Positions 16,798 to 26,123 of a stretch of 64,000 bases of DNA are shown piece after piece. The stretch comes from UBA6898 sp964463135 (lineage in GTDB: Bacteria; Nitrospirota; Thermodesulfovibrionia; Thermodesulfovibrionales; UBA6898). Made by a program: the position numbers and the translations under genes. Location of the stretch: assembly GCA_964463135.1 (NCBI GenBank), contig CAYXBA010000003.1:62001-126000 (forward strand), read 5' to 3'. Position 1 is the stretch's first letter, and each line of letters begins with the position of its first letter. The notes under the pieces were generated by a model. The model saw only the letters and a program-made list of their open reading frames with translations. It had not been told where the DNA came from and made no database searches.

Positions 16798-17844
16798 TTA
16801 GTTTGCCGGAATCGTGCGGCGCTCTGCAGCAATCCGGTCAGCGCAGGAAAAGAACTCCTTAATCTTTTCCAGGGGTGTATCCGGAGGAAGGTCGCAGGAC
16901 GGCATCAGTATATAGCGGTAACAGGGATCAGGTATACCGGCAACACATTCTGCAATTGCTCTGCAGAGATGTTCCTGGTCTCCGCCGTACAGAGTATTGA
17001 TAACATCTACATTGCCGGCCGTAACCAGGCGGTCATGGTAAAGCTTGTACACCTCGCTGATCGAAACCCCGGCATCGATCGTTATGCAGTCTGCGCCGGT
17101 TCCGGGATAAAGCGGAAACTGTTTCCCAATATTGCCGCACTGATGGAGAAAGCATCCCACACCGCGGCTCCGCACCAGATCAAAGAGTTTTTTTTCAGCA
17201 GGGATGACCACGTCGCAATAAAGGTCATTCGAAATGAGCGTTGCTGCGCCGTCCGGTATGGATATTCCGTCGATCAGGCCGCGCTCGATAAGGGGCTCAA
17301 AAAAAGCAAGGGAGAGACGGACGCCGAGGTCGCAGACCTCCTGGACAAACCGCCTGTCGCTCCGCACTTTATCCTGCAGCAACTGCCAGTCGCAGAGGAT
17401 CATGGCCCAGGTAAACGGCCCCCATGACGTTGCGCAGATATAGCGGTCAGGCAGCCGGGAGCGCAAACCAGTGATCATCTCCACCAAGGCAAGTGTATGG
17501 GCAGAATGGGCGAGATCGACCCGGGAAAAGTAGCCCGCATCCTCGACGCTCTGGATCAGGGGAAATGCGAGAAGCGGGGCCTGTTCGCCGCGAAAAGCGA
17601 GCTGGCCGCCGATGGCTTCCGCAGGAAAGGAGTTCAATCCCGAACCCGCAAAGACGATATCAGTGTCAAGTTCTCCAAAGACATTCGCGAGTCCCTCCGC
17701 AAAGAAATCAGGAGACTTCACAATGCTTTGGATCTCCAGCCCTGCCTGGCAGAACGACCAGAGCCCTCCCCCGAACAGGGCATGGGCAATACGGTCACTC
17801 CGTTCACCCTGCAAGACCTTTTTCACCCGGTTTCTCGCGTTCAT
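16798..17844 (-). CDS. Uroporphyrinogen decarboxylase family protein (HemE/MtaA-like)
   Basis: A 348-aa TIM-barrel protein of the URO-D superfamily, starting MNARNRVKKVLQGE as is typical. The superfamily covers haem-pathway decarboxylases and cobalamin- or coenzyme M-linked methyltransferases (MtaA, CmuA). Features such as FLHQCGNIGKQFPLY and DAGVSISEVY, with a His/Cys pair, resemble the zinc-type methyltransferases more than HemE. A TTG at 17913, 4 bp after AAAGGAGG, would add 23 mostly hydrophobic residues and is a real alternative start. It is cotranscribed with the FAD oxidoreductase. The substrate is unknown. Confidence 0.83.
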   Translation of the reverse strand: MNARNRVKKVLQGERSDRIAHALFGGGLWSFCQAGLEIQSIVKSPDFFAEGLANVFGELDTDIVFAGSGLNSFPAEAIGGQLAFRGEQAPLLAFPLIQSVEDAGYFSRVDLAHSAHTLALVEMITGLRSRLPDRYICATSWGPFTWAMILCDWQLLQDKVRSDRRFVQEVCDLGVRLSLAFFEPLIERGLIDGISIPDGAATLISNDLYCDVVIPAEKKLFDLVRSRGVGCFLHQCGNIGKQFPLYPGTGADCITIDAGVSISEVYKLYHDRLVTAGNVDVINTLYGGDQEHLCRAIAECVAGIPDPCYRYILMPSCDLPPDTPLEKIKEFFSCADRIAAERRTIPAN

Positions 17845-17944
17845 GCTGTATCGTAACGTCACTGCACAGAAATTGCAAAGAGGGAATCCGGCTACAAAAA
17901 AAAGATTTGTCAATAGTCCTCCTTTAGCGTAAAATCAGGCTGAT

Positions 17945-20900
17945 ATGGACAACAGACAAAATAAGAGTGACTGCATTCAAAAAGAGGAGAAAGCTCCGAA
18001 GGACTGCATGGCCATGTACCGCGCTGCCATCGAAACCTCTTCAGACGGCTTTTGGCTGACAGATGCAGAAGGCCGCATCCTCGAGGTAAATGACGCCTAT
18101 GTCAGACGCTCCGGTTATACCAGGGAAGAGCTTCTGGCAATGCGCATCCCTGACCTGGAGGCGAATGAATCGCCCGATGAAACTGCCTTACATATCGACA
18201 AGATCATTTCCAAAGGCAATGATCTCTTTGAGACCCGCCACCGTGCAAAGAACGGAACGATCTGGCAGGTCGAGATTAACGCATCATACTGGCCAATAGA
18301 GGGGGGACTGTTCTTCAATTTCCTGCGTGACATCACCGGCCGCAGACAGGTTGAGAAGAAAATGCATTCGGTCGAGCAAAAATACCGGAGACTCATTGAA
18401 CTAACAGATACCGGATATGTGATCATCGACAGTCAGGGCATGGTTCTGGACGCAAATCAGAGGTATGCCGACCTGACAGGCAGCAGGAACCTAGAAGAGA
18501 TCATCGGACACAGTGTCCTGGAATGGACCGCTGCGTACGATCAGGAGCGAAATGCCGGGGAGGTACGCAGGTGCATTCTGGAGGGCGGTATCCGCAACCT
18601 CCAGGTCGACTATGTTGGTCGTAACGGAACGATCACGCCCGTGGAGATCCATGCCACCGTGCTTGACGGCAGTGACTCTTTCAGCATTCTGTCCCTCTGT
18701 CGTGACATCACAGAACGCAGGAAAGCCGAGGACAGGCTTCGGGTCAGCGAGAGGCGCCTGAAAGAGTCGCAGGAGGTGGCCTGTCTGGGAAGCTGGGACA
18801 TGGACATCGTATCTCAGGTCCTGGACTGGTCTGATCAAACTTACAAGCTTTTTGACAAGTCCCGTGAGGTCTTTGTGCCGTCCTTTGATGAGTTCAGCCG
18901 GCTGGTCCATCCGGAAGACCTTGAGATCATGAAGACCAGTTTCAACAATGCACTGAAAGACGATGCAACGCCATACCATGTAACGGTCCGGATCATCAAT
19001 GATTCCGGCCGGGAATGGGTGATGGAGGCAATCGCAAAGGTCCGGAGGGATGAGCAGGGGAATCCGCTCAGTATTTTCGGTACTGCCCAGGATATCACGG
19101 TACGTAAGCATGCAGAGGACACGCTTCGGGCGAGCGAGAGAATGCTTAACACGATCATTAACACCGAACCGGAATGCGTCAAGCTGCTCGACGAGAATGC
19201 AAACCTGATCATGATGAACCGTGCTGGACTTGATATGATCCAGGCTGATTCTCTTGAGCAGGTGAAAGGTCAATGCGTCTGTCCCCTTGTCACCCCTGAG
19301 TACCGGCAGCCGTTCATGGACCTTACCAAACGGATCTTCCGGGGCGGCTCAGGCACCCTCTTGTTCGAGACCATCGGCCTAAAGGGCCGTCACGTCTGGC
19401 TGGAGACCCATGCGGTACCGCTGCGCAATGACAAGGACGAGATCATTGCGCTGCTGGGCGTGACCCGCGACGTCACCGAACGCAAACAGTTCGAGCAGAA
19501 GCTCAGGCAGAGCGAGGAATTCGTCCGGGGCATTCTCGACACCGTGGATGAGGGGTTTATCGTAGTGGACCGTGATTATAATATTGTTACTGCCAACAGG
19601 GCATACTGCAGACAGGTCGAAAAAGACTGTGACGAGATAATTGGCAGGCACTGCTATGAGATGTCACACCAGTCCAGCAGGCCCTGTTTCGAAGAAGGCG
19701 AGGAATGTGCTACCCGCCATACCTTTGAAAAGGGACTGCCCCACACAGCCCTGCACCGGCATAAGGATGCCAGGGGCAATATTATTTTTGTCGAGACAAA
19801 GGCCTACCCGATCAAGGATGATTCCGGCAGGGTCACTTCGGTTATTGAAACGATCAATAACATCACCGAAAAATATCTGCTCGAAGAAGAGCGGCTTAAA
19901 ACCCAGAAGCTCGAATCCATCGGCACGCTGGCAGGCGGCATAGCCCACGATTTCAATAATCTGCTTCAGGGTGTATTTGGTTACATCTCGATGGCAAAGC
20001 TGACCCATGATCAGAAGGAAAAGTCGCTGGCCATGCTCGAACAGGCAGAGGAGGCACTTCACCTCTCGGTCAATCTCACCACGCAGCTGCTGACCTTCTC
20101 CAAGGGCGGCAAGCCGGTAAAGAAGCTGATGAGGCTCGGACCGACAGTAGAAAATGCGGTCAAATTCGCACTGAGCGGTTCCCATACAGACTATCGGCTT
20201 ACCATTGACCCTGAACTTTGGCCTGTGGAGGCCGATGAGGGGCAACTTGCCCAGGTGATCCAGAACATCGTCCTAAATGCCAATGAAGCAATGGCAGGGA
20301 GAGGCACCGTAAATATCGCGGTCACGAACAGGGATATTCCGGCAAAGACCAATTCGCGACTGCCTGACGGAGGCCGTTTCATTTGCATCGATATTCAGGA
20401 TTCAGGCATCGGCATATCCGATCAGAACCTGTCCAGGATCTTCGATCCTTACTTTACAACCAAGCAGAAGGGAAGCGGTCTCGGCCTGGCAACATCGTAT
20501 TCGATCATACGAAACCACGGCGGCATCATTGAGGTGATGTCTGAACTCCACAGGGGCACTACCTTCACCATCTACCTGCCTGCTTCAAAGGACACCGTGA
20601 TAAAGACCGCGGCCCCACCCCCCGTTGCTGTGGGGACAAAGAAGCTCAGGTTACTCCTGATGGACGATGAAGAACTGGTAAGAAGCGTCGCTCAGCAGAT
20701 GCTCTCAGCGCTCGGTCATACGGTTGTTGGCGCTGAAGACGGCGAAGAGGCCATTAAACTGTTCCGGCAGGCAAAAGAGGAAGGCAGACCATTCGATCTG
20801 GTTGTTCTTGACCTGACCGTAAAGGGCGGCATGGGCGGCGAGGAGACAATTGAAAAGATCAGGGAAATTGACCCCGAGGTCAAGGCTATTGTCTCAAGCG

Positions 20901-21016
20901 GGTACGCAGACAGCCCGGTAGTGGCAGATTATCGTGCATATGGTTTTTCAGCTGTACTGAACAAACCCTACAGGCTCGATGCCCTGCAGGGCTGCTTAAA
21001 TCAGTTTCTTTCTTAG
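17945..21016 (+). CDS. Five-PAS hybrid sensor histidine kinase with receiver domain
   Basis: A 1023-aa soluble hybrid kinase. Five PAS/PAC units lie at about residues 24-140, 145-262, 270-395, 398-515 and 518-648. The HisKA domain has GGIAHDFNN with phospho-acceptor His668. The HATPase_c domain has an N-box near 771 and GSGLGLATS near 843. A C-terminal receiver (about 900-1020) carries the acidic pair DDEE and phospho-acceptor Asp956. There is no membrane segment. The fifth PAS has extra cysteines (HCYEMSHQSSRPC, then EECATRH), which might bind a redox cofactor. No cognate regulator is adjacent. Confidence 0.93.
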   Translation: MDNRQNKSDCIQKEEKAPKDCMAMYRAAIETSSDGFWLTDAEGRILEVNDAYVRRSGYTREELLAMRIPDLEANESPDETALHIDKIISKGNDLFETRHRAKNGTIWQVEINASYWPIEGGLFFNFLRDITGRRQVEKKMHSVEQKYRRLIELTDTGYVIIDSQGMVLDANQRYADLTGSRNLEEIIGHSVLEWTAAYDQERNAGEVRRCILEGGIRNLQVDYVGRNGTITPVEIHATVLDGSDSFSILSLCRDITERRKAEDRLRVSERRLKESQEVACLGSWDMDIVSQVLDWSDQTYKLFDKSREVFVPSFDEFSRLVHPEDLEIMKTSFNNALKDDATPYHVTVRIINDSGREWVMEAIAKVRRDEQGNPLSIFGTAQDITVRKHAEDTLRASERMLNTIINTEPECVKLLDENANLIMMNRAGLDMIQADSLEQVKGQCVCPLVTPEYRQPFMDLTKRIFRGGSGTLLFETIGLKGRHVWLETHAVPLRNDKDEIIALLGVTRDVTERKQFEQKLRQSEEFVRGILDTVDEGFIVVDRDYNIVTANRAYCRQVEKDCDEIIGRHCYEMSHQSSRPCFEEGEECATRHTFEKGLPHTALHRHKDARGNIIFVETKAYPIKDDSGRVTSVIETINNITEKYLLEEERLKTQKLESIGTLAGGIAHDFNNLLQGVFGYISMAKLTHDQKEKSLAMLEQAEEALHLSVNLTTQLLTFSKGGKPVKKLMRLGPTVENAVKFALSGSHTDYRLTIDPELWPVEADEGQLAQVIQNIVLNANEAMAGRGTVNIAVTNRDIPAKTNSRLPDGGRFICIDIQDSGIGISDQNLSRIFDPYFTTKQKGSGLGLATSYSIIRNHGGIIEVMSELHRGTTFTIYLPASKDTVIKTAAPPPVAVGTKKLRLLLMDDEELVRSVAQQMLSALGHTVVGAEDGEEAIKLFRQAKEEGRPFDLVVLDLTVKGGMGGEETIEKIREIDPEVKAIVSSGYADSPVVADYRAYGFSAVLNKPYRLDALQGCLNQFLS

Positions 21017-21025
21017 GAAGCTCCC

Positions 21026-21223
21026 TCACTGCCCTGATTCGAGCAGGGCGAATTTAAGTCCTTCCGCCCTTCCCTGCCAGTAAGCTATCTGCTCTCGGGT
21101 CATCCAGATCTCATGAAAGCTCTTCTGTTCTGCATTTTCAAGCCGCTTCAGCTTTTCTGAGAACTCCTGCTTCTTTGCAGCTGCCGTATCGTACTCAGCC
21201 TGCAGTTTTTCGACCAATTTCAT
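21026..21223 (-). CDS. Small coiled-coil protein of unknown function
   Basis: A 65-aa, highly charged, all-helical protein with heptad spacing of hydrophobic residues (LVEKLQAEYDTAAAKKQEF, then LKRLENAEQKSF). It starts 3 bp after the stop of the F420-reductase-like gene, so it is probably the last gene of that unit. I recognise no family. Confidence 0.6.
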   Translation of the reverse strand: MKLVEKLQAEYDTAAAKKQEFSEKLKRLENAEQKSFHEIWMTREQIAYWQGRAEGLKFALLESGQ

Positions 21224-21226
21224 GCG

Positions 21227-21856
21227 TTACCGCCTGATAAGGTCCAAAGCCATGTTCGTGCCCATCTTCATCTCATAACCAAGCATGATCATAAGCATTG
21301 CGACAGGCTCCAGCAGACGGGCAGAACTGAGGGGTCCGCAATCGACCGGATCAAATCCGACGTCAACGATCAGTTTTGCTGCAACCGATTTAGCCTCAGC
21401 ATCATCACCACAGTAAAGCATGCTGGCCCTGCGGGAACCGAAGAGCCGTGACCGTTCCTCATACACCTGCGCAAAAGCCGTGTTAAAGGCCTTGACGATC
21501 TTTGCACCCGGAGCCATCCGGGCGATCTCTTCGGCAGCAGAGGTCGTATGGCCTATCACCAGTCCGTTCATGTCAGGGTTCAGCGGGTTCGTGCAGTCTA
21601 TAACGATCCTGCTGTCGAGCGGGCCGGACTGCTTCAGCGCATCGGGAACGTCCGGCCAGCGGACCGCGAGGAGTATCACTTCAGCCTGCGCTGCCTCTGC
21701 GGGCGTACCGGCCTTCGCATGCGGCACAGACGCCGCAAGACCTGCCAGTTTTTGCTGACTCCGCGAATAGCTGAAGATGACCTCATGGCCTTTTGCTGCC
21801 CATATCTTTCCGAGACCGCTGCCCATATTCCCTGATCCGATAATGCCGATTTTCAT
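21227..21856 (-). CDS. NADPH-dependent F420 reductase family protein
   Basis: A 209-aa Rossmann protein: IGIIGSGNMGSGLGKIWA at the N-terminus, SYSRSQQKL with the Arg typical of NADP binding, VILLAVRWPDVPDAL, VIDCTNPLNP and VKAFNTAFAQV. This fold is shared by F420H2:NADP oxidoreductase and proteins of unknown substrate. Without F420 biosynthesis genes in view a role in F420 chemistry is not shown. Two in-frame ATGs (21862 and 21856) follow an AGAGAGG site; the second has the better spacing. A small coiled-coil gene follows. Confidence 0.82.
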   Translation of the reverse strand: MKIGIIGSGNMGSGLGKIWAAKGHEVIFSYSRSQQKLAGLAASVPHAKAGTPAEAAQAEVILLAVRWPDVPDALKQSGPLDSRIVIDCTNPLNPDMNGLVIGHTTSAAEEIARMAPGAKIVKAFNTAFAQVYEERSRLFGSRRASMLYCGDDAEAKSVAAKLIVDVGFDPVDCGPLSSARLLEPVAMLMIMLGYEMKMGTNMALDLIRR

Positions 21857-21919
21857 ATGCATTGCCTCTCTTTCTTCTTTGTTCCACTATACCAGACAAT
21901 ACAGCATCTGTCGAACGAG

Positions 21920-21953
21920 AAAAAAAGGGGTGCAGAATTCTTTCTGCACCCCC
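21920..21953 (-). terminator. Intrinsic terminator of livK
   Basis: Read on the minus strand, GGGGTGCAGAA, a short loop and TTCTGCACCCC are followed directly by seven T residues. It lies 24 bp past the stop of the minus-strand substrate-binding protein gene and separates it from the F420-reductase-like gene. Confidence 0.9.
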
Positions 21954-21977
21954 TGGTTCGTTACTTATAACGAAATG

Positions 21978-23093
21978 TTACGGTTTCCAGATCTCCATGA
22001 ACTTGCCGTCCTTCGTAGTCCAGACAACATACGGAGGGGCAGTGACATCCCCCTTCTCGTCGAACTTGATCTTGCCGACTGCACCGGTAAAATCCAGGGC
22101 ATGGAGCTTCTCGATGATCTTTGTGCCGTCTGCTGTATTCGCCTCTTTGATAGCAGCAAGCAGAATATTGGCAGCATCATAGGCATAGATAGAGTATGGG
22201 CCGATCTCGCCGAACTTTGCATTATATTTACTGACAAAGTCTTTGGCTGACGGAATATTCTTTGGGTCAGGGCTGAAGGTGAGATAGGTGCCCTCTGCTG
22301 CCTGCGCACCCGCGATCTCGATGAATTTCGGGTCGATCGATCCATCACCGCTCATGAACGGTGTTTTTATGCCAAGCTCACGCGACTGCCGCACCAGCAG
22401 ACCCATCTCCGGATAAATACCACCGAAAAATATGAGCTCAGGCTTTTTCTCCCTGATGGTTGTGAGCACGCCCTTGAAATCCTTGTCACCCTGGATAATG
22501 CCGCCATAGAAGACAACCTCAACATTATTGCCGAGCGCCTTTTTGAACTCGTCAGCAAGGCCCTGGCCATAGGTCGTTTTGTCATGGATGATCGCAACCT
22601 TATGCATTTTCAGCTGGCTGTTTGCAAAATCAGCGCCGACCTTGCCCTGCTGGTCATCCCTGCCGCAGACCCTGAAGACGCCCTTGTAACCCTTCTCGGT
22701 AAACTGGGGGTTCGTCGAGCCGGGCGAGATCATCGGCAGGCTTCCCCGGTTGTAAATGTCAGATGCAGGTATGGAGCAGCTTGAATTGAAATGGCCGATA
22801 ATGCCGACAGCACCGTCATTGACGAGCTTGTTCGCGACCGATACTGCCTGCTTGGGGTCATGCTGGTCATCACCGATGATCAGCTCTATCTTCTTGCCCA
22901 GAACGCCGCCCTTTGCATTCCATTCCTCAACAGCAAGGGAAACGCCGTTCTTGAAATCAGTGCCCATCTTCGACTGATCGCCCGTCATCGGCCCGGCTAC
23001 GCCGATTTTGATCGAATCAGCTTTTTTCTGGCATCCTGTCACCAGTGACAGCGCCACACCCAGGCACAGCACCAACAGCAGACTCTTTTTCAT
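21978..23093 (-). CDS. livK: Branched-chain amino acid ABC transporter binding lipoprotein
   Basis: A 371-aa periplasmic binding protein of the Leu/Ile/Val (LivK/LivJ) family. The signal peptide ends in lipobox VTGC (Cys21). IKIGVAGPMTGDQSKMGTDF at the start of the mature part, NDGAVGIIGHFNSSCS and FGGIYPEMGLL are typical. The LivH, M, G and F partners are not in the window. thiE ends 1 bp upstream of its start, so it may be the last gene of the accB-accC-thiE transcript. A strong terminator follows. Confidence 0.88.
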   Translation of the reverse strand: MKKSLLLVLCLGVALSLVTGCQKKADSIKIGVAGPMTGDQSKMGTDFKNGVSLAVEEWNAKGGVLGKKIELIIGDDQHDPKQAVSVANKLVNDGAVGIIGHFNSSCSIPASDIYNRGSLPMISPGSTNPQFTEKGYKGVFRVCGRDDQQGKVGADFANSQLKMHKVAIIHDKTTYGQGLADEFKKALGNNVEVVFYGGIIQGDKDFKGVLTTIREKKPELIFFGGIYPEMGLLVRQSRELGIKTPFMSGDGSIDPKFIEIAGAQAAEGTYLTFSPDPKNIPSAKDFVSKYNAKFGEIGPYSIYAYDAANILLAAIKEANTADGTKIIEKLHALDFTGAVGKIKFDEKGDVTAPPYVVWTTKDGKFMEIWKP

Positions 23094-23094
23094 C

Positions 23095-23715
23095 TTATCC
23101 TCCCGTATGATTGCGTATTACATCGCAGAGCATCTTTGCGTTCCTGCTGATGTCTCCCCTGCAGATCGCAGTAGCGACCGCAACCGCGTCAGCACCTGCA
23201 CGCATCACGTCAGCAGCAGTGTCAATACCGATGCCGCCGATCGCCACAACAGGGATTGTGACATTCTGTTTTATTGCCCGCAGAATGTCAACCCCTTTGG
23301 GCGCGCCCGCATCCTTGGTGCTCGTGAAGAAGATGGGACCGAAACCGATATAGTCTGCTCCGCCTGCCTCTGCCTCTTTTGCCTGCTCCGGATCGTGGGT
23401 CGAGATGCCGACGATCTTCCTGCCCATGATCCTGCGCGCCTCAGCAAGGGGCAGATCGTCCTGGCCAAGGTGAACACCGTCAGCATCCATGGCGAGCGCT
23501 ATATCTGCGTGGTCATTGATGATCAACACGGCATTATAATGGCGGGTCAGTTCCCTCAGCCGTCTGGCCTCGGAGCAGATCTCGCGCCGAGACAGGTCCT
23601 TTGCCCGATATTGTATAAATGGTATGCCTGCCTCCAGCACATGTTTAACCATCTCAAAGGCGGGCATGGCTGAATGCGTCTGGTCAGTGATAAAACAGAT
23701 GCCGTGCTGATACAT
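23095..23715 (-). CDS. thiE: Thiamine-phosphate synthase
   Basis: Couples HMP-pyrophosphate with thiazole phosphate to give thiamine monophosphate. The 206-aa TIM barrel shows IQYRAKD, IINDHADIALA, DGVHLGQDDLP, GIGFGPIF-type IGFGPIFFTSTK, and AIGGIGIDTAADV for phosphate binding. It is nearly contiguous with livK (1 bp) and accC (13 bp). No TPP riboswitch is visible, since there is no leader. Confidence 0.95.
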   Translation of the reverse strand: MYQHGICFITDQTHSAMPAFEMVKHVLEAGIPFIQYRAKDLSRREICSEARRLRELTRHYNAVLIINDHADIALAMDADGVHLGQDDLPLAEARRIMGRKIVGISTHDPEQAKEAEAGGADYIGFGPIFFTSTKDAGAPKGVDILRAIKQNVTIPVVAIGGIGIDTAADVMRAGADAVAVATAICRGDISRNAKMLCDVIRNHTGG

Positions 23716-23728
23716 TGAGGCGCTGCAG

Positions 23729-25093
23729 TTATTTACTGGCAGACTGCGGAGGATTGTTCATCTTCTCAACCAGGCCGGTATTGAACTCGCCCTTGATAAA
23801 ATCAGGGTCGTCCAGGACCCTCTTGTGAAAGGGGATGGTCGTCTTGATGCCTTCGATAATGAACTCACCCAGGGCGCGCCGCATCCTCGCCATGGCCTCC
23901 TCACGGTCACGGCCGTGAACGATCAGCTTGGCAACCAGAGAGTCATAATGCGATGAAACTACGCAGCCGTTATACATGGCAGTGTCCACCCTAACGCCCG
24001 GCCCTCCCGGGACGGCCATAAAGGTAATCTTGCCGGGGCAGGGGATGAACCGCTCCGGGTCCTCTGCATTGATCCTGCATTCTATGGCGTGGCCAGAGAA
24101 CTTTACCTGAGGCTGTTTCAGCTCAAGGGGAAAGCCTGCGGCCACACGGATCTGCTCCTTTACAATGTCTATACCCGTAACATACTCGGTGACAGGATGT
24201 TCGACCTGCAGGCGCGTATTTATCTCCATAAAATAGATATTGCCGTCAGGCTCGACGATGAATTCAACGGTTCCTGCATTGCGGTATTTGAGCGCCCTGG
24301 CAGCCTTGACCGCATACTCACCGATCTTCTTTCTGAACTTCTCCGATGCGATCGGTGAAGGCGACTCCTCGATCAGCTTCTGATGACGCCTCTGCACGGA
24401 GCAGTCCCTTTCGCCGAGGTGAAGGATATTTCCCTTGCCGTCTGCAATGATCTGGACCTCGACATGGCGCATCTCGGTAATATATTTTTCCATATAAAGC
24501 TCGCCGTTGCCGAATGCGGTAAGCGCTTCTCTCTGCGCCATGAAAAAGAGTTTCTCAAGCTCTGCCTCTTCCCTGATGATGCGCATGCCGCGTCCGCCGC
24601 CGCCGGCAGAAGCTTTGATGATCACCGGGAACCCTATCTTTTTTGCCAGCTTGAGCGCCGACTCCTCGGTCACCACCGGACCGTCGCTGCCGGGCACGAC
24701 AGGAACTCCCCTGCGCTTCATGGTCTGCCGCGCCTTCGACTTGTCACCGCCCAGCCTGATCGTCTCAGCAGACGGTCCAATAAAAGTTATCCCTGATGTC
24801 AGGCAGGCCTCTGCGAACTGGGGATTTTCCGACAAAAAGCCGTACCCGGGATGGATCGCCTCGGCATCAGTTATCTCAGCTGCGGAAAGAATGCTGGGAA
24901 GATTATTGTAGCTCTGGGCAGTACTTGCCGGACCGACACAGACAGATTCATCAGCAAGCTTTACATGGAGAGACTCTTTGTCAGCGTCCGAATAGATCGC
25001 AACGGTCTTGATCCCGAGCTCCTTGCAGGCGCGGATGACTCTGACCGCTATCTCGCCGCGGTTGGCAATGAGGATCTTGTTAAAAAGCTTCAT
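23729..25093 (-). CDS. accC: Biotin carboxylase subunit of acetyl-CoA carboxylase
   Basis: ATP-grasp enzyme that carboxylates biotin on the carrier protein in the first step of fatty acid synthesis. The 454-aa protein shows the N-terminal KILIANRGEIAVRVIRACKE, the ATP lid KASAGGGGRGMR, RDCSVQRRHQK, the catalytic EINTRLQVEHPVTE and VDTAMYNG. The ATG overlaps the accB stop by 4 bp. It belongs to the aroQ-pepP-efp-accB-accC cluster. The transferase subunits AccA and AccD are not in this window. Confidence 0.97.
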   Translation of the reverse strand: MKLFNKILIANRGEIAVRVIRACKELGIKTVAIYSDADKESLHVKLADESVCVGPASTAQSYNNLPSILSAAEITDAEAIHPGYGFLSENPQFAEACLTSGITFIGPSAETIRLGGDKSKARQTMKRRGVPVVPGSDGPVVTEESALKLAKKIGFPVIIKASAGGGGRGMRIIREEAELEKLFFMAQREALTAFGNGELYMEKYITEMRHVEVQIIADGKGNILHLGERDCSVQRRHQKLIEESPSPIASEKFRKKIGEYAVKAARALKYRNAGTVEFIVEPDGNIYFMEINTRLQVEHPVTEYVTGIDIVKEQIRVAAGFPLELKQPQVKFSGHAIECRINAEDPERFIPCPGKITFMAVPGGPGVRVDTAMYNGCVVSSHYDSLVAKLIVHGRDREEAMARMRRALGEFIIEGIKTTIPFHKRVLDDPDFIKGEFNTGLVEKMNNPPQSASK

Positions 25094-25536
25094 GCAGGCT
25101 CGACAAGAAAGAGCGGTTCGCCGTATTCAACGGCCTGTCCGTTGTCCACAAGGGCCTTCACAACCGTGCCGTCAACCTCGCACTCTATCTCATTCATCAG
25201 TTTCATCGCCTCGATAAGGCACAGGACCTGTCCTTTTTTCACCTTCTGTCCAATCTCGATAAAGCTCGGAGCCTCCGGTGAGGGCGAACGGTAGAAGGTG
25301 CCGACAATGGGAGATGTAACCGTTATCAGCCTCTGTTCCGGCTCCTCAGCCACAACTTCCCTCACCTGCGTTTCCTGTGTCGTAACAACAGACGGACGGT
25401 GAGCAGGAATGTCAATGGACTGCAGATACTTTTCGCGTTTGATCTTTACCTTCGTGCCATCCTTCTCGACCTGAAGCTCGGTAATGTCAGTTTCCTTGAG
25501 CAGTTCAATGATCTCTTTAAGATCCTCAAGTTCCAT
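25090..25536 (-). CDS. accB: Biotin carboxyl carrier protein
   Basis: A 148-aa carrier with an N-terminal helical/charged segment, a flexible linker (about residues 40-70) and the C-terminal biotinyl domain. The biotin attachment motif EAMKLMNEIE is intact, with the modified Lys at about residue 114. SPIVGTFYRSPSPEAPSF opens the lipoyl-like fold. Its stop overlaps accC and its start abuts efp, so carrier and carboxylase are coupled. Confidence 0.97.
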   Translation of the reverse strand: MELEDLKEIIELLKETDITELQVEKDGTKVKIKREKYLQSIDIPAHRPSVVTTQETQVREVVAEEPEQRLITVTSPIVGTFYRSPSPEAPSFIEIGQKVKKGQVLCLIEAMKLMNEIECEVDGTVVKALVDNGQAVEYGEPLFLVEPA

Positions 25537-26099
25537 TATCTTACCCTTTCTATGTACTCAGACGTCCTGGTATCGACCTTGATCGTGTCTCCTTCACTGA
25601 GATGGAACGGCACCCTGACGACCGCACCGGTCTCGAGCGTTGCAGGCTTTCCGCCCCCCGATGAGGTATCACCCTTGAACCCTGCAGGGTCGGTCTTGGC
25701 AATGACCAGTTCCGCAAAGGTCGGCAGTTCCACATTCAGGGGCTCGCCCTTATAGTAGAGCACCTTCACCTCCATATTCTCCTTGAGAAAAAGCTTTGTA
25801 TCGCCCAGCTGCGCTGAGCTCAGCGGAAGCTGCTCATACGTTTCCTGATCCATAAAGATATAGTCCTCGCCCTGGGCATAGAGGTACTGCATCTTTTTCT
25901 CTTCAAGGCCAGCGGGAGGGAATTTTTCACCCGACCTGATCGTCTCTTCGATAACGCCGCCGGTCTTGAGGTTCTTCATCTTCGTCTTGACGTTTGCGCC
26001 GCCCCTTCCCATCTTCACATGCTGGAAATCGATGATCTCATAGGGTTCACCCTTATATTCAATTTTTGCGCCTTTTCTGAAGTCACTGGTTGCTATCAA
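25536..26099 (-). CDS. efp: Elongation factor P with Arg at the modification site
   Basis: A 187-aa three-domain translation factor that relieves ribosome stalling at polyproline. The loop that enters the peptidyl-transferase centre reads VKMGRGGANVKTKMKNL; the residue aligned with Lys34 of E. coli is Arg. In known Arg-type EF-P the enzyme EarP adds rhamnose. The usual Pro-Gly of the loop is Met-Gly. The start is a TTG at 26099 with AGGAGG 9 nt upstream. It is part of the aroQ-pepP-efp-accBC cluster. Confidence 0.95.
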   Translation of the reverse strand: MIATSDFRKGAKIEYKGEPYEIIDFQHVKMGRGGANVKTKMKNLKTGGVIEETIRSGEKFPPAGLEEKKMQYLYAQGEDYIFMDQETYEQLPLSSAQLGDTKLFLKENMEVKVLYYKGEPLNVELPTFAELVIAKTDPAGFKGDTSSGGGKPATLETGAVVRVPFHLSEGDTIKVDTRTSEYIERVR

Positions 26100-26123
26100 T
26101 GGTTCGTTCCTCCTGGGTCAATG

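Noticed and set aside
23716..23728. TPP riboswitch before thiE
   Set aside because: Only 13 bp separate accC from thiE; there is no room for the element.
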